Assembly (NCBI GenBank): GCA_000226015.1
Contig: JH152968.1
Coordinates: 57,396-83,325 of the forward strand
DNA from: Mnemiopsis leidyi
Taxonomy: Eukaryota > Ctenophora > Tentaculata > Lobata > Bolinopsidae
DNA: 25,930 bases
Direction: 5' to 3'
The notes beneath the pieces are model-generated. The model was not told the origin of the DNA, ran no database searches, and worked only from the letters and a program-made list of their open reading frames with translations. Below are positions 11,301 through 19,580 of this stretch, in pieces. Numbering within the stretch: position 1 is the first letter of the stretch; every line of letters begins with the position of its first letter. The position numbers and the translations under genes are program-made.

Positions 11301-14300
11301 CTTCCTGATTGGCAACATATTCCTGATCATCTTCTTGTCAATGAACAAGATGTTCAGGTGCCTCTTCCCCCTGCGTGTTCTGGACAGCACTTTCCGTCAG
11401 AGAATAGCCGTTACTGTCCTTTCCATACTTCCCACGCTGGTAGGTCCCGCACGGAAAGTATTTGCGGTCTACATCGCTGGAACGGCTAAAGTTCGATTCT
11501 CCCAGGTTCACGGGAGTTGTATAGCCTACGAGATTGAGGATGGCGTCGAGAAGTATTTTCAAGGAAATGTCTTGAAATTTACATCTGTGTTACTGATCAT
11601 AGCGCCCTGTTTGGTGTTGATAATTAGCAACTTGGGTCTGGTAGCCCTGGCCATCAGATCAGGTCGAGGGAGGATAAAGAAAGGTAACATTGTAATCGTT
11701 GTCGTGGTGACGGCAACGTTCATTGTTACATTTCTTCCTTTTGGCATCCAGTACATAATGTATGGGGAGAAGTTTAACAACGCCTCAAGTGAGATAAGAG
11801 TCGGTCAATTAGCCAGCGTAGTTTCGTCCTTTTGCAACCCCCTTATCTACCTGGCGACTAACGAAAACTTCCGAGTTTTCACAAAGTCTGCCTTCAAGCG
11901 AGTCTGCTGCTGCACGACCTGCTTCGTGCCAATGTCGAGAATTAGTCGCGGCGTTCGGTCGATGTGGTCAATGGTTCGGTCGAATGAGAGGAGTTCTGCA
12001 GGAAGTAGCGCGAAAGACCGAACCAGAGAGACACAGATAATTGCTAATGCACTAAATGAAGACATAGAGGTGGCATCTGCCAGTCCAGACCAGAAAAGAA
12101 GAAGCTACAAAGACAAAAGATGACATAATCAAGTACCTTATTTAAAGCTTTTCTACACACTCCTGAACTCGTACAACGTGTAATACCTAATGCAGATATG
12201 TGTACAACACAATGTTATCTGCCCAACCTGATAATGCTTACAATCGCATATGTTTATCTTGCAATCAACCTTCACGTTCTTGTATGTCATATCATTGATA
12301 GTTAACTCGAAAAGACTGGCGACAGATAGGGCAATTGGACCAAGAGGTCGTGGGCCCCATCTGTCGCCAGTCTTTTCGAGTTTACTATCACTAATATATC
12401 ATCAGTTGCATTATACATAAATTTTAAAAAAATTTGTCGCATGGTTCTATGTGTTTACCACAAAATGCCTCTTAGAATGATCTTTATAAATGGTATTTTG
12501 ACAAATTTGGGAAAATTTAACTATAACCCTAAAAAACTCTATATCTATTTTGGGAATTTTAGGGTCCCTATTGAGTTTTTTATTTCGCCTTATCCCTCCC
12601 CCCGGATTTTCCCAAAACAGTGAAGGGTTTGAGGGGTTTGGCGGGGATTGCAACTGGATTCAGCGTTAAGCACATACTCCATTTCCTCCAGCAGCGCACC
12701 AATCGAGCAAGGAGTTGCCATTAGGGGTGTATCATATAACTTGTGGCTTGTCGGGGAACTGATTTAAGAAACTGCCTAGTCCAGCTTGAGATGCATCGTT
12801 TAATCAGTGACACGTTGAGAATATCAACTGAATGTTATGAACAAGAAACACTGCTAGATCAATACTTTTTTCAAAACAAGAATTAACAAGATTTTATTGC
12901 TGTGCTGTTCAAAAATATGTCGAATTACTTTCTGTATAAGATTTTGTTTATGATCATTTAACAGCTGCGGGCTGCCCTTATTCGAACGTTCTCAACAAAT
13001 TTTCCAACAATTGATCTCTATGTAAGTTTTACATATGTGGTAAATTTGTTAGTTAAATGTTAAGTTGCATGCCAAAATCAAACTACATTCATGGCTTGCA
13101 TTAACTCCTAAATCTTACTTAAATTCTAACATTACTCTTGGAATAAAGTTGACGCAACATTGACCTTACCGTCCTGGCTGTTGTAGATGAAAAATGCGAC
13201 AAAATATAGCTTAGCAAACCTACCATGTGATAAGTTAGTCTGAACGCGCTGTTCAACGGATTGGCTTGTCCCTGAATAAGATCCTTTGGCACTTGGGGTT
13301 CCATCTTTGTGGAGACACACAAAATAACAATACCTCGGTCATCAATACCTAGATTGGGGTCATATGGTAATACAACTCTTTTATAGCAAACAGTCTAAAA
13401 AGCCCAAATTAAAAGGCTAACATAAAGATTAGATGAACTTAGCAGATAGCACCCACTGGGCATGTACTTCAATAAAGACGTATCGTTCACCTCTTCGGCC
13501 TGCCCTGCCGCTCATCTGAATGTACTCTCCGCTCGTGATGTATCTCGTATCTTTACCGTCAAATTTCTTGGCCGAGGAAAACACAACCGTTCTTGCAGGC
13601 ATGTTCAGACCCATCGCAAACGTTTCAGTAGCAAAGAGCGCCTTGATCAAGCCCTCTTGGAAGAGAATTTCGATAACTTCCTTGAGAATAGGTAGTAGAC
13701 CGCCGTGGTGGATTCCAATACCACGCTCCAACATCGGCAGCACTTTGCTCACCTGGGTATTCCGTCGATCAAGCTGATACGTTGGAACGAACGCGCGAAC
13801 TGCATGAAAAAAGCCGCGCAACCCTTACGCGGTCAATGAAAAAGTTATTACAAAATTAACATACGCGCATTTCATTTATTCCAAACATTGCCAAAGTCCA
13901 AACTGATCGTACTGTAGGAAACTAAGAATGAAAGTTGATACATTCAAAATGCACCGTACCTGCGGCAACTGCTTATCATCGTCACTCAGAACGTCCGTCG
14001 CATTTTCAAAGACCTCCCGCACCAGGGCCTTCTCTTCGGAGGTGTTAAAGTCCAATTTGGACATCTGGAGGGCGTGACTCTCGCAGTCTTTTTTGCTGAA
14101 CGAAAAGACGATGACCGGCTGAAGCGCTCGTTCCATAATCATTTTAACAATACTGAATATGTCCGCCATACCTGAAATGTGGTGAATATCTTAGACCTCT
14201 TTCTGTACATGTAGTTGCCCAACTTGAGCGAGCTGTACCAGCAAATGCCTGTTATCAAACATAAACACACCATTTTACTGTTATCCTTATTTAAGCATGA

Positions 14301-17300
14301 TAAAACACTTCATTTCGCTTTGCTGATAGAGCCTGCTCACTGAAATGTATATCTTTTAAATTCCATTGATTTTTTGTTATTTTTATTGACAAATTTGGGG
14401 ATGGATTGGAGCCGGTTTAGGTCTTCCTCAAGTCAAAAACAAGTGTTGTCCGTCAGTCACTGACTCCTCTCCAGCCCCAAATGCTCTTATGTTATATGAA
14501 TAAATTAAATTATTTCTATATTACTATGTATTGATTGACTGAAAAATTTAAATTTTTTCTTATTTAAATTTTGTCTTATTTAGAAATGTATATTCATGTG
14601 ATTTAATCTTAACATGGTCACTTAACATAAGAAAAAAAAGTTAGTTAAGAAGCATATAATCTTATTTATCTCCAATGACATTACTGGCGAGGCAAAAGTA
14701 GGCGAAGCTGAGAGGTAAAGATTAACACCCTCTACTAAGCACAAACCCTGTTTGAATCCCTTCTTCTTCTTTCCCATTGAACTTTCATCTTGCAGGAATG
14801 CCATTGCTTTTTCAAAGTTGTCTTCTCTGAACTTTCTCTGAGATTTATTGCATGTATAGCATAAACATGTAACTTGATTGTTCTTAGGAAGTCAAGAGCA
14901 ATAACAACAAGAACACATAAACTAAACCTTTTACAAAGTGAAAATGAATTTCAAACCTTTTCATCAACGACGAGGAAAATCCCGTTTCCGCCGTCAGGGA
15001 ATATGTAATGTTGGAGCGGGGTTGGTCTGTACTCAGTGTAGACCACGTGACAAGGCGAATTGTGAAGCTGACACACCTGAAACAAATGTGAGCGTGCTGA
15101 ATATCTTGGGAGCAGAAAACGTCGTACCAGATAAGCTTGCAGCTTGACACATCGCTACAGCTGTTGCTACTGTTGGGGACGGGGTGAACTTGATACGGAC
15201 ATATGGGCGATGTTCGTTGCTACACACTAGACAAGATTGATGTCGGTTTGCAGCATAACACATGTGAAATGTGATACTGCAAAAATATGGCTAGGAATAT
15301 AACTTTTTTATAGAGGGTTTACCGATATAGCACGTCAGAGTTTACCAACAATGATACGGATAATTTTGAAAAATCGTATTTTCGTTTTGGTTTTGGGTAA
15401 ACTAGTGTTGTGTGCTCTACGTGTTGGGGTGTGCAGTGTATGATTCATTATGCAGTATTTAGCGAGAATGCAGTAACTTGAGAGCAGATCAGTGTTTTTA
15501 CAACAGATTTGTAAACCGGACCCGTCACTAAGTTACAGTTCCCTGCTCGTCTTCAGCCCCACTTTTAAACTTAAAAAGGAAAATTATGTACAGGTAACAA
15601 CTTGTTCAAACATGTCTTTAACAATGTCGTAAAATTTTCATAGGTTATGTCACATGTGTTATTTATTTCAAAACAACTTATAGAATATCATTTGGCCATA
15701 AGAACGTAAAGCTCAGCCGGGAGTAATGAGAGAACTGAGAACTGACCCACTCGGCGTACTGTTTGGCGTTAGGGATGGTGGCAGAGAGGAAGACAAAGTG
15801 GACTGAATCCGGAAGTAGAATGATACTCTCTTCCCAGACCACACCTCTTTCCTTGTCACGCATGTAGTGGATCTCGTCGAATATCACCTGTTGGTGTTGT
15901 TAGGTTAATTTATAGCAAACGTCAAGAAACTGTGACTAAGTTGGTTACTTATATGCACTTAAAATCAGCCGTGATATTCAAAATTGACAAATGTTCCTAA
16001 TTCACGTTAGTATTTCTTCTCAACACAAATGTATTTCTTCCAGCTTTACTTCCGACCAGAATGTACCTAAAATACAATTCTTCTTACCCATCCAACCTCC
16101 CTTAAAACTTCGCTGCCTCGGTACAACATGCTCCGCAAGATCTCGGTAGTCATGATAAGACAGGAGGCGGTAGGTGCTATGGTGACGTCACCCGTCATCA
16201 GCCCTACGTCCCCGAACAGCTCCGTCATTTCACGAAACTTCTGGTTACTCAGTGCCTGTAAATATCGGTGAATTAGGGCCTGGTAGGTATGAATGTTTAA
16301 TGGTTTGCGATAGTTTGGGATACTATACTTTAGTATCATCTAAATTCTAATACCTATAGGTAAGTTTTGACAAAATTCGACTCAGTGCAATAATTAAGAA
16401 AAGAATATGAAAACTGAAAAGCAATTATTAACTGGTTGTAAATAGAAACTAACACAGTTATTTCTATGCAGATCCGAACAAATTACTTGATTAAGGTCTG
16501 CTCTGTACAATTAAATCTCTAATTGTGACGTTACCTTGATAGGGGTGGTGTAGATAACCCGCTGTTTGTTCAATAGTGACTGAGCTATCGCATACTCTGC
16601 AACCACAGTCTTTCCCGCCGAAGTATGTGCAGACACAAGCACTGATCTGATATGGCAGCAAGATAAGACAAACTGAATAGGACTTTGTGATTGAAATGTA
16701 AACATTTTCACAAATTTTGTGTATATTAATTAAACAAGGATTAATGAAAACAAACAAACGTTAAAAATAGTGGGTGACCTGTCATTTTGTATACACTTCA
16801 AAGCTTCCTGCTGGAAAGGGTCAAGTATGAAAGGATACTCCTTGGCTGGCTTGGTGGTCAACGGTTTTAAATCCTGCCAGTCAAAGTCGACTGGTGTTAT
16901 AGCTTCGTGTAGACAACTCTCCGATTCCAGAACCGTCTTTGTCACAACACGTGAAACATCAAACAAGGTCTTCTTCTCCATCTCTTCCTCAACCCTCATC
17001 TTTTTAGCCTGCTCGGACATGCTGCCCTCTGCGGATATGAGATTGGAAGTGGAGAGTTGGGAAGAAAGGTTACTAGTGGAGGGACCTTCTTCTACTTCTC
17101 CTTCTTCTGTGTCACCTTCCTCTGAGCCCTGGAGACGGACAAGGAATGTAAGTTAAATATAAAGTGAAAGTTCTTTTAGAAAAATGGTTAAGTGCTATGG
17201 GATATTGGTCAAACCAAGACATAAGACACAAAACAATTTCATTTGAACAGAAAAAAGAAATAGCTATGAGGATGGCCATATATACATATTAGCTATATTA

Positions 17301-17693
17301 TCATACCTCGACCGCATGAATTGACCGCTTAAGAGTTGCTGTTTCATTCCTATTGTTAGTGTCCTCATTTTCGTTGTTTTTCTCACTTTGATTAGATGAT
17401 TGGGTAACACCTGATATAATAATCAATAGTTTTATTGATGAAAACATAGCTCCTATTAGAGTATCGTCAATGGCAATATCAAAGGTGCTGAAATGATTAG
17501 GTTAATCTAGTAAACAAGTATGTAAGCTCTCTATAAAACTCTGCAATTCATATTATAGAGTTTTTCTATTGCACATACCTAGAACTTCAGGGGTTATAAT
17601 TTTATTTTCCCCAGAATCAGAATCTGGCCTCTTTTTATCGCTAGGTTTTTCGTCCAAAACATTAAACAGTTCTTCTGATCCAAACTCATCCAT
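2385..17693 (-). CDS. MTREX: Nuclear exosome RNA helicase MTR4 (MTREX/SKIV2L2), 21 exons
   Basis: Ski2-like DExH helicase that feeds RNA to the nuclear exosome (TRAMP, NEXT and PAXT complexes). Exons (minus): 17579-17693, 17307-17410, 16779-17128, 16535-16646, 16088-16255, 15747-15887, 14957-15076, 14747-14837, 13960-14171, 13491-13752, 13224-13348, 8214-8324, 7941-8065, 7258-7367, 6894-7083, 6440-6587, 5932-6056, 3625-3738, 3175-3318, 2874-3010, 2385-2588. All borders are GT-AG with matching phases, giving about 1068 aa (human about 1042). Visible: acidic N-terminus [18 protein letters not shown] Walker A near 197-203; DEIH box 287-290; SAT 318-320; QMSGRAGRR near 550-558; arch/KOW segment with FLQPGRL and WGWGVVVNF in exon 14; C-terminal winged-helix/helical-bundle end [11 protein letters not shown]. 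The last motif and [15 protein letters not shown] separate MTR4 from SKI2. One surplus G in a G6 run breaks exon 15. The other introns over 300 bp not listed separately (15 at 6588-6893, 16 at 6057-6439, 18 at 3319-3624) show nothing recognisable. Confidence 0.95.
4014..4954 (+). mobile_element. Penelope-like retroelement fragment (RT end plus GIY-YIG nuclease), decayed
   Basis: Plus-strand reading from 4014 gives [18 protein letters not shown], then [13 protein letters not shown], the reverse transcriptase catalytic YVDD block, and FLDTVV, up to a stop at 4290-4292. A shifted frame (about 4390-4560, with an early stop) gives [16 protein letters not shown] and PYLGNMS. The last open part (about 4583-4954) gives [17 protein letters not shown], a CxxC (CNKCG), then [15 protein letters not shown], the GIY-YIG nuclease core. 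RT followed by GIY-YIG in this order is diagnostic of Penelope-like elements. The 5' part is missing and there are stops and frame changes, so it is an inactive relic antisense to MTREX. Confidence 0.9.
5034..5394. mobile_element. Complete 361-bp MITE of pogo/Tigger type with TA target duplication
   Basis: The left end reads CAGTCATCCCCCGATTTACC and the right end is its exact reverse complement (21 bp terminal inverted repeat, 5034-5054 and 5374-5394). TA dinucleotides flank it at 5032-5033 and 5395-5396. Subterminal copies of the CCCCCGATTTACCGGG motif occur near 5058-5073 and about 5316-5347, in both orientations. The CAGT end and TA duplication fit pogo/Tigger (Tc1/mariner superfamily) non-autonomous elements. 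No transposase ORF lies inside. The intact ends suggest fairly recent insertion. Confidence 0.9.
6989..6994 (-). other. MTREX: Apparent +1 frameshift in MTREX exon 15 (G6 homopolymer)
   Basis: On the minus strand exon 15 reads in frame through [11 protein letters not shown] and [10 protein letters not shown], then a run of six Gs leads into TAA. Removing one G restores [30 protein letters not shown] and the correct phase at the next donor. Exon length (190 bp) is one base too long for the flanking phases. The run is followed by GTAAGGG, a donor-like string, but conserved coding resumes at once, so an intron is unlikely. Confidence 0.85.
7133..7147. repeat. Short (TA)n microsatellite
   Basis: A pure TA run of about 15 bp lies in MTREX intron 14. 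Confidence 0.8.
7368..7940. other. MTREX intron 13, no recognised content
   Basis: This 573-bp intron separates the exon ending YIHKP from the exon starting YILSFLQPG. An acceptor-like TTTTTTGCAG near 7860 on the minus strand was tested as an extra exon, but the sequence after it stops within eight codons in the required frame. Nothing else was recognised. Confidence 0.7.
10117..10530. repeat. Composite repeat: inverted arm, 153-bp direct repeat and ggttctta-rich tail
   Basis: Two direct copies of roughly 150 bp share tggctagcaagcg at 10202 and 10355 (period 153), with matching blocks ggttctaaacctt, gtcgct, ttcttag/ttctaag, gcatcaattga-like and gtatttgcg. Upstream, 10127-10160 is the inverted form: ctagccacagcgacatg against catgtcgctgttggctag. 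The decamer-like word gcggttctta recurs many times, ending in a near-tandem run at 10493-10525. The organisation suggests a foldback element or its decayed tandem copies. No coding capacity was seen. Confidence 0.8.
11029..12123 (+). CDS. Class A (rhodopsin-family) G-protein-coupled receptor, intronless ORF nested in MTREX intron 11
   Basis: A 364-residue seven-helix protein. The start at 11029 is chosen for its gccATGg context and the N-glycosylation site NLT at residues 6-8. An upstream in-frame ATG at 10990 would add 13 residues, and TTTCAG at 11014-11019 could be a splice acceptor from an untranslated exon. Landmarks: SGNGFV in TM1 (Asn24), NLAVVD in TM2 (Asp54), Cys82 and Cys164 for the extracellular disulfide, FIVTFLPF in TM6 and NPLIY in TM7 (270-274). 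The DRY position reads M-N-K-M (105-108) before FPLR, and the TM6 Trp is Phe235. A Cys-rich stretch (293-298) after helix 8 may be palmitoylated, and the tail is Ser/Arg-rich. The ligand is unknown; it is an orphan by sequence alone. It is transcribed opposite to MTREX. Confidence 0.93.
   Translation: MVTTANLTSGIYLFLVTVLDLSGNGFVLFATIAHSAIKLDRMCVWIIQNLAVVDMLNGILVIVPAMVTFLANDKWLLGSIICTLHWAYKFSFLIGNIFLIIFLSMNKMFRCLFPLRVLDSTFRQRIAVTVLSILPTLVGPARKVFAVYIAGTAKVRFSQVHGSCIAYEIEDGVEKYFQGNVLKFTSVLLIIAPCLVLIISNLGLVALAIRSGRGRIKKGNIVIVVVVTATFIVTFLPFGIQYIMYGEKFNNASSEIRVGQLASVVSSFCNPLIYLATNENFRVFTKSAFKRVCCCTTCFVPMSRISRGVRSMWSMVRSNERSSAGSSAKDRTRETQIIANALNEDIEVASASPDQKRRSYKDKR
12296..12390. repeat. Near-perfect long hairpin (37-bp arms, 21-nt loop)
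   Basis: Left arm 12296-12332 and right arm 12354-12390 match at 35 of 37 positions when one is reverse-complemented; the core is aactcgaaaagactggcgac. Weaker pairing extends outward by a few more bases. As a minus-strand transcript (MTREX intron 11 sense) one of the two differences becomes a G·U pair. It starts 173 bp after the GPCR stop. It could be a foldback MITE or a small-RNA precursor. Confidence 0.85.
14172..14746. other. MTREX intron 8, no recognised content
   Basis: This 575-bp AT-rich intron lies between the exon ending KKKGFKQ and the exon starting [10 protein letters not shown]. No repeat, RNA gene or ORF was recognised. Confidence 0.7.
15077..15746. other. MTREX intron 6, no recognised content
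   Basis: This 670-bp intron lies between the exon ending AEW and the exon starting [11 protein letters not shown]. The donor is GTCAGT, weaker than most others in the gene. Nothing else was recognised. Confidence 0.7.
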
Positions 17694-18019
17694 CCTAAAA
17701 TAATCATGGCTGTGCATTAGAGAAACCAATAAACTATATTCAGTTCGAAATTTTACGGCATACAGTTAGTTGCAAATCACTTCTTGTCAAAGTACAATTA
17801 TTTAAATCGCATAACATCTAGCGACAAGCTTTAGGTTTTAGAGTAATTCAAGATATGAAACTTTTGTCATTAAAACATTACGATAGATTGAAATAATTTG
17901 TTAAAAATTAAAAAACTTCTCGAAATAAAAAAAAACACAAAAATTTAATTACTGTAACCTCAATAATGAAACTTTTAGCCAATATGCTCTTAAAATTGAA
18001 ATACTTTAATTCTAGAATA
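17694..18019. other. Gap between MTREX start and upstream hydrolase stop
   Basis: This 326-bp AT-rich spacer must contain both the 3' end of the hydrolase gene and the MTREX promoter or 5' leader. A minus-strand ATTAAA (reverse of tttaat at 17944-17949) about 70 bp after the hydrolase stop could be its polyadenylation signal. Confidence 0.45.
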
Positions 18020-19213
18020 TTACAGTTCCCCTTGTTTTCTCACCAACAATTCTGCATTTTCTAAATAAACATCCTTAAGGTAACAACTGTATGGAATCAG
18101 TCTTTCAGTAAATATGATGTGACCACCACCGGGATACAACCAAAGACACAGATTTGGATTCTCTTGTAGTGTTTTTATCATTCCTAAATCAAACGGTGAA
18201 AAGGGGTCATCTTGAGCATAGACAAGCACAAGCGGCTTTTTTATTCGAAGAAAGTTCTTATGATTTTCATCATAATAAGGACTGGTCATAGCATAATACT
18301 CCTCTTGTGTTTTAAAGGGGGCATCTGGACACATCTTGCAAATAAGTTCCTCGTTTACAATCCTTACAGACCTTTTATCAGTTAAATCCAGATTTTCGAA
18401 TTTAGTCCTATCAATTAGTTCTGAAACCTGATTATAAACGTTTTTATTAGCAGCATGATTTAAAGCAGCATCAACAAAGGTATTTAATATCAATTTACGT
18501 GACTCTTGAAAGTACGGCACTTTAGATGTATAATGTCCATCAAGGAACGTTTTTCCATTAAACTGAAAACTGTCTATTATTCCCCCTAAAATCTCAGATC
18601 TATTCGATGATGCCTGTGAGAAAAATTCAAGTACATTCTGTGCCCCAAAACATTCTCCGATTAGAATCCATTTTCTCTGTGGCATGATATCGACCAAATA
18701 ACCCGTGATATCAAGGAGGTCGTTGTACTTCCCATACGGCACCGTTATTTGGGGACTGTATTGTTGGATCCTACCAGAACATCTGCGGTTTACAATGAAG
18801 ACGCTGGGATAGCCTGCTCCTAAGAACCAGTCTGCTCGTACCTTACTACGGGCAGTATATGAGTGTTCTGCACCACCAGTACAAAAAAGAAGACTCGGAT
18901 AATCCGATTTTGGCGATTTTTCTAGGTTCGAAATTTCGTCAACAGCAACTCTACCTCCGTCCGACATCTCAACAATGTGTCTTTTATATATAAGATTCTT
19001 CGGTTGAACCAACTTATCCATTCTCTTGCATATCCCTCGAAAATAAGAGGGATTGTATGTAAGCAATGCAGGGCCGGTTGATCTGTGTTGTAACTTACTG
19101 GTCTCGTTTATATACTGGAACAGTTTTCCTGATCCATAGATGTTGGGTTTGGCCCATTTGGAAAAAAGAGGATGACAGTCGAATTTGATTCTATTGGAAG
19201 TTTTGAAAAGCAT
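18020..19213 (-). CDS. YheT/ABHD1-3-like alpha/beta hydrolase with Cys nucleophile (copy A), single exon
   Basis: A 397-residue alpha/beta hydrolase with no intron. The N-terminal FDCHPLFSKWAKPNIYGSGK resembles the start of the YheT/EMB8/ABHD1-3 family, whose animal members act on phospholipids and other esters. The oxyanion region is CTGGAEHSYT, the strand before the helix has FIVNRRCSG, and the nucleophile elbow is G-E-C-F-G at 186-190: Cys188 stands where family members have Ser. The acid is probably Asp335 or Asp336 in YAQDDPF, and His365 is in PGGGHIIF. No signal peptide or membrane helix is obvious, unlike membrane-anchored ABHD1-3. The neighbouring copy B is a tandem paralogue, about 55-60% identical by eye. 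Lack of introns amid intron-rich genes suggests a retrocopy origin. The substrate is unknown. Confidence 0.85.
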   Translation of the reverse strand: MLFKTSNRIKFDCHPLFSKWAKPNIYGSGKLFQYINETSKLQHRSTGPALLTYNPSYFRGICKRMDKLVQPKNLIYKRHIVEMSDGGRVAVDEISNLEKSPKSDYPSLLFCTGGAEHSYTARSKVRADWFLGAGYPSVFIVNRRCSGRIQQYSPQITVPYGKYNDLLDITGYLVDIMPQRKWILIGECFGAQNVLEFFSQASSNRSEILGGIIDSFQFNGKTFLDGHYTSKVPYFQESRKLILNTFVDAALNHAANKNVYNQVSELIDRTKFENLDLTDKRSVRIVNEELICKMCPDAPFKTQEEYYAMTSPYYDENHKNFLRIKKPLVLVYAQDDPFSPFDLGMIKTLQENPNLCLWLYPGGGHIIFTERLIPYSCYLKDVYLENAELLVRKQGEL

Positions 19214-19580
19214 GACATTTCATAAACAAGACCTGCTGCATTCAATACATATGTTAATGTCTGATTGTGAGAAGACTACTTTTATCCAAGTCAGTTTATT
19301 ATATGGTGGTGTGCTTTTGTTAATCTGAAGTCTGTTATAGTGAATCGGCTTTGAATGAGACATGTAAATGGTAAGGGAGGTGTATAGAGAAGAAATAACG
19401 ATGACGAAGTTTATACTACAATTTCTCTACAATTTCAATCTACAAATCAAATCCATAAATTGTAAAAACGAATCATCAGACCAAAAAAATCAATATCGAT
19501 TTCATTAATCATCAATCGTTCACCGATCATAATCAATTTGAATAGCCATTTTTAGACCATTACATAGAGCTAGAAAAGTA
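19214..19580. other. Spacer between the two hydrolase paralogues
   Basis: This 367-bp AT-rich gap shows no recognisable element. It must carry the copy A promoter and the copy B 3' end, unless the two are co-transcribed. Confidence 0.45.

Larger units (their letters stand above)
8325..13223. other. MTREX intron 11 (4.9 kb) hosting a nested GPCR gene
   Basis: The intron splits [11 protein letters not shown] from [16 protein letters not shown]. It is by far the largest intron of the gene and holds the repeat array at 10117-10530, the plus-strand GPCR (11029-12123) and the hairpin at 12296-12390. From 8325 to about 10100 and from 12400 to 13223 there are only AT-rich sequence, short open frames without recognisable similarity, and small direct repeats (for example cttaaccatctata twice near 9373-9417). 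Confidence 0.85.

Noticed and set aside
13462..13777. Plus-strand open frames over the helicase region
   Set aside because: Antisense shadows of MTREX exon 10, which carries [15 protein letters not shown] and QMSGRAGRR.
2385..17693. Assignment of the helicase as cytoplasmic SKI2 (SKIV2L)
   Set aside because: The C-terminal [10 protein letters not shown] and [11 protein letters not shown], plus the [13 protein letters not shown] start of the helicase core, match MTR4 and not SKI2.
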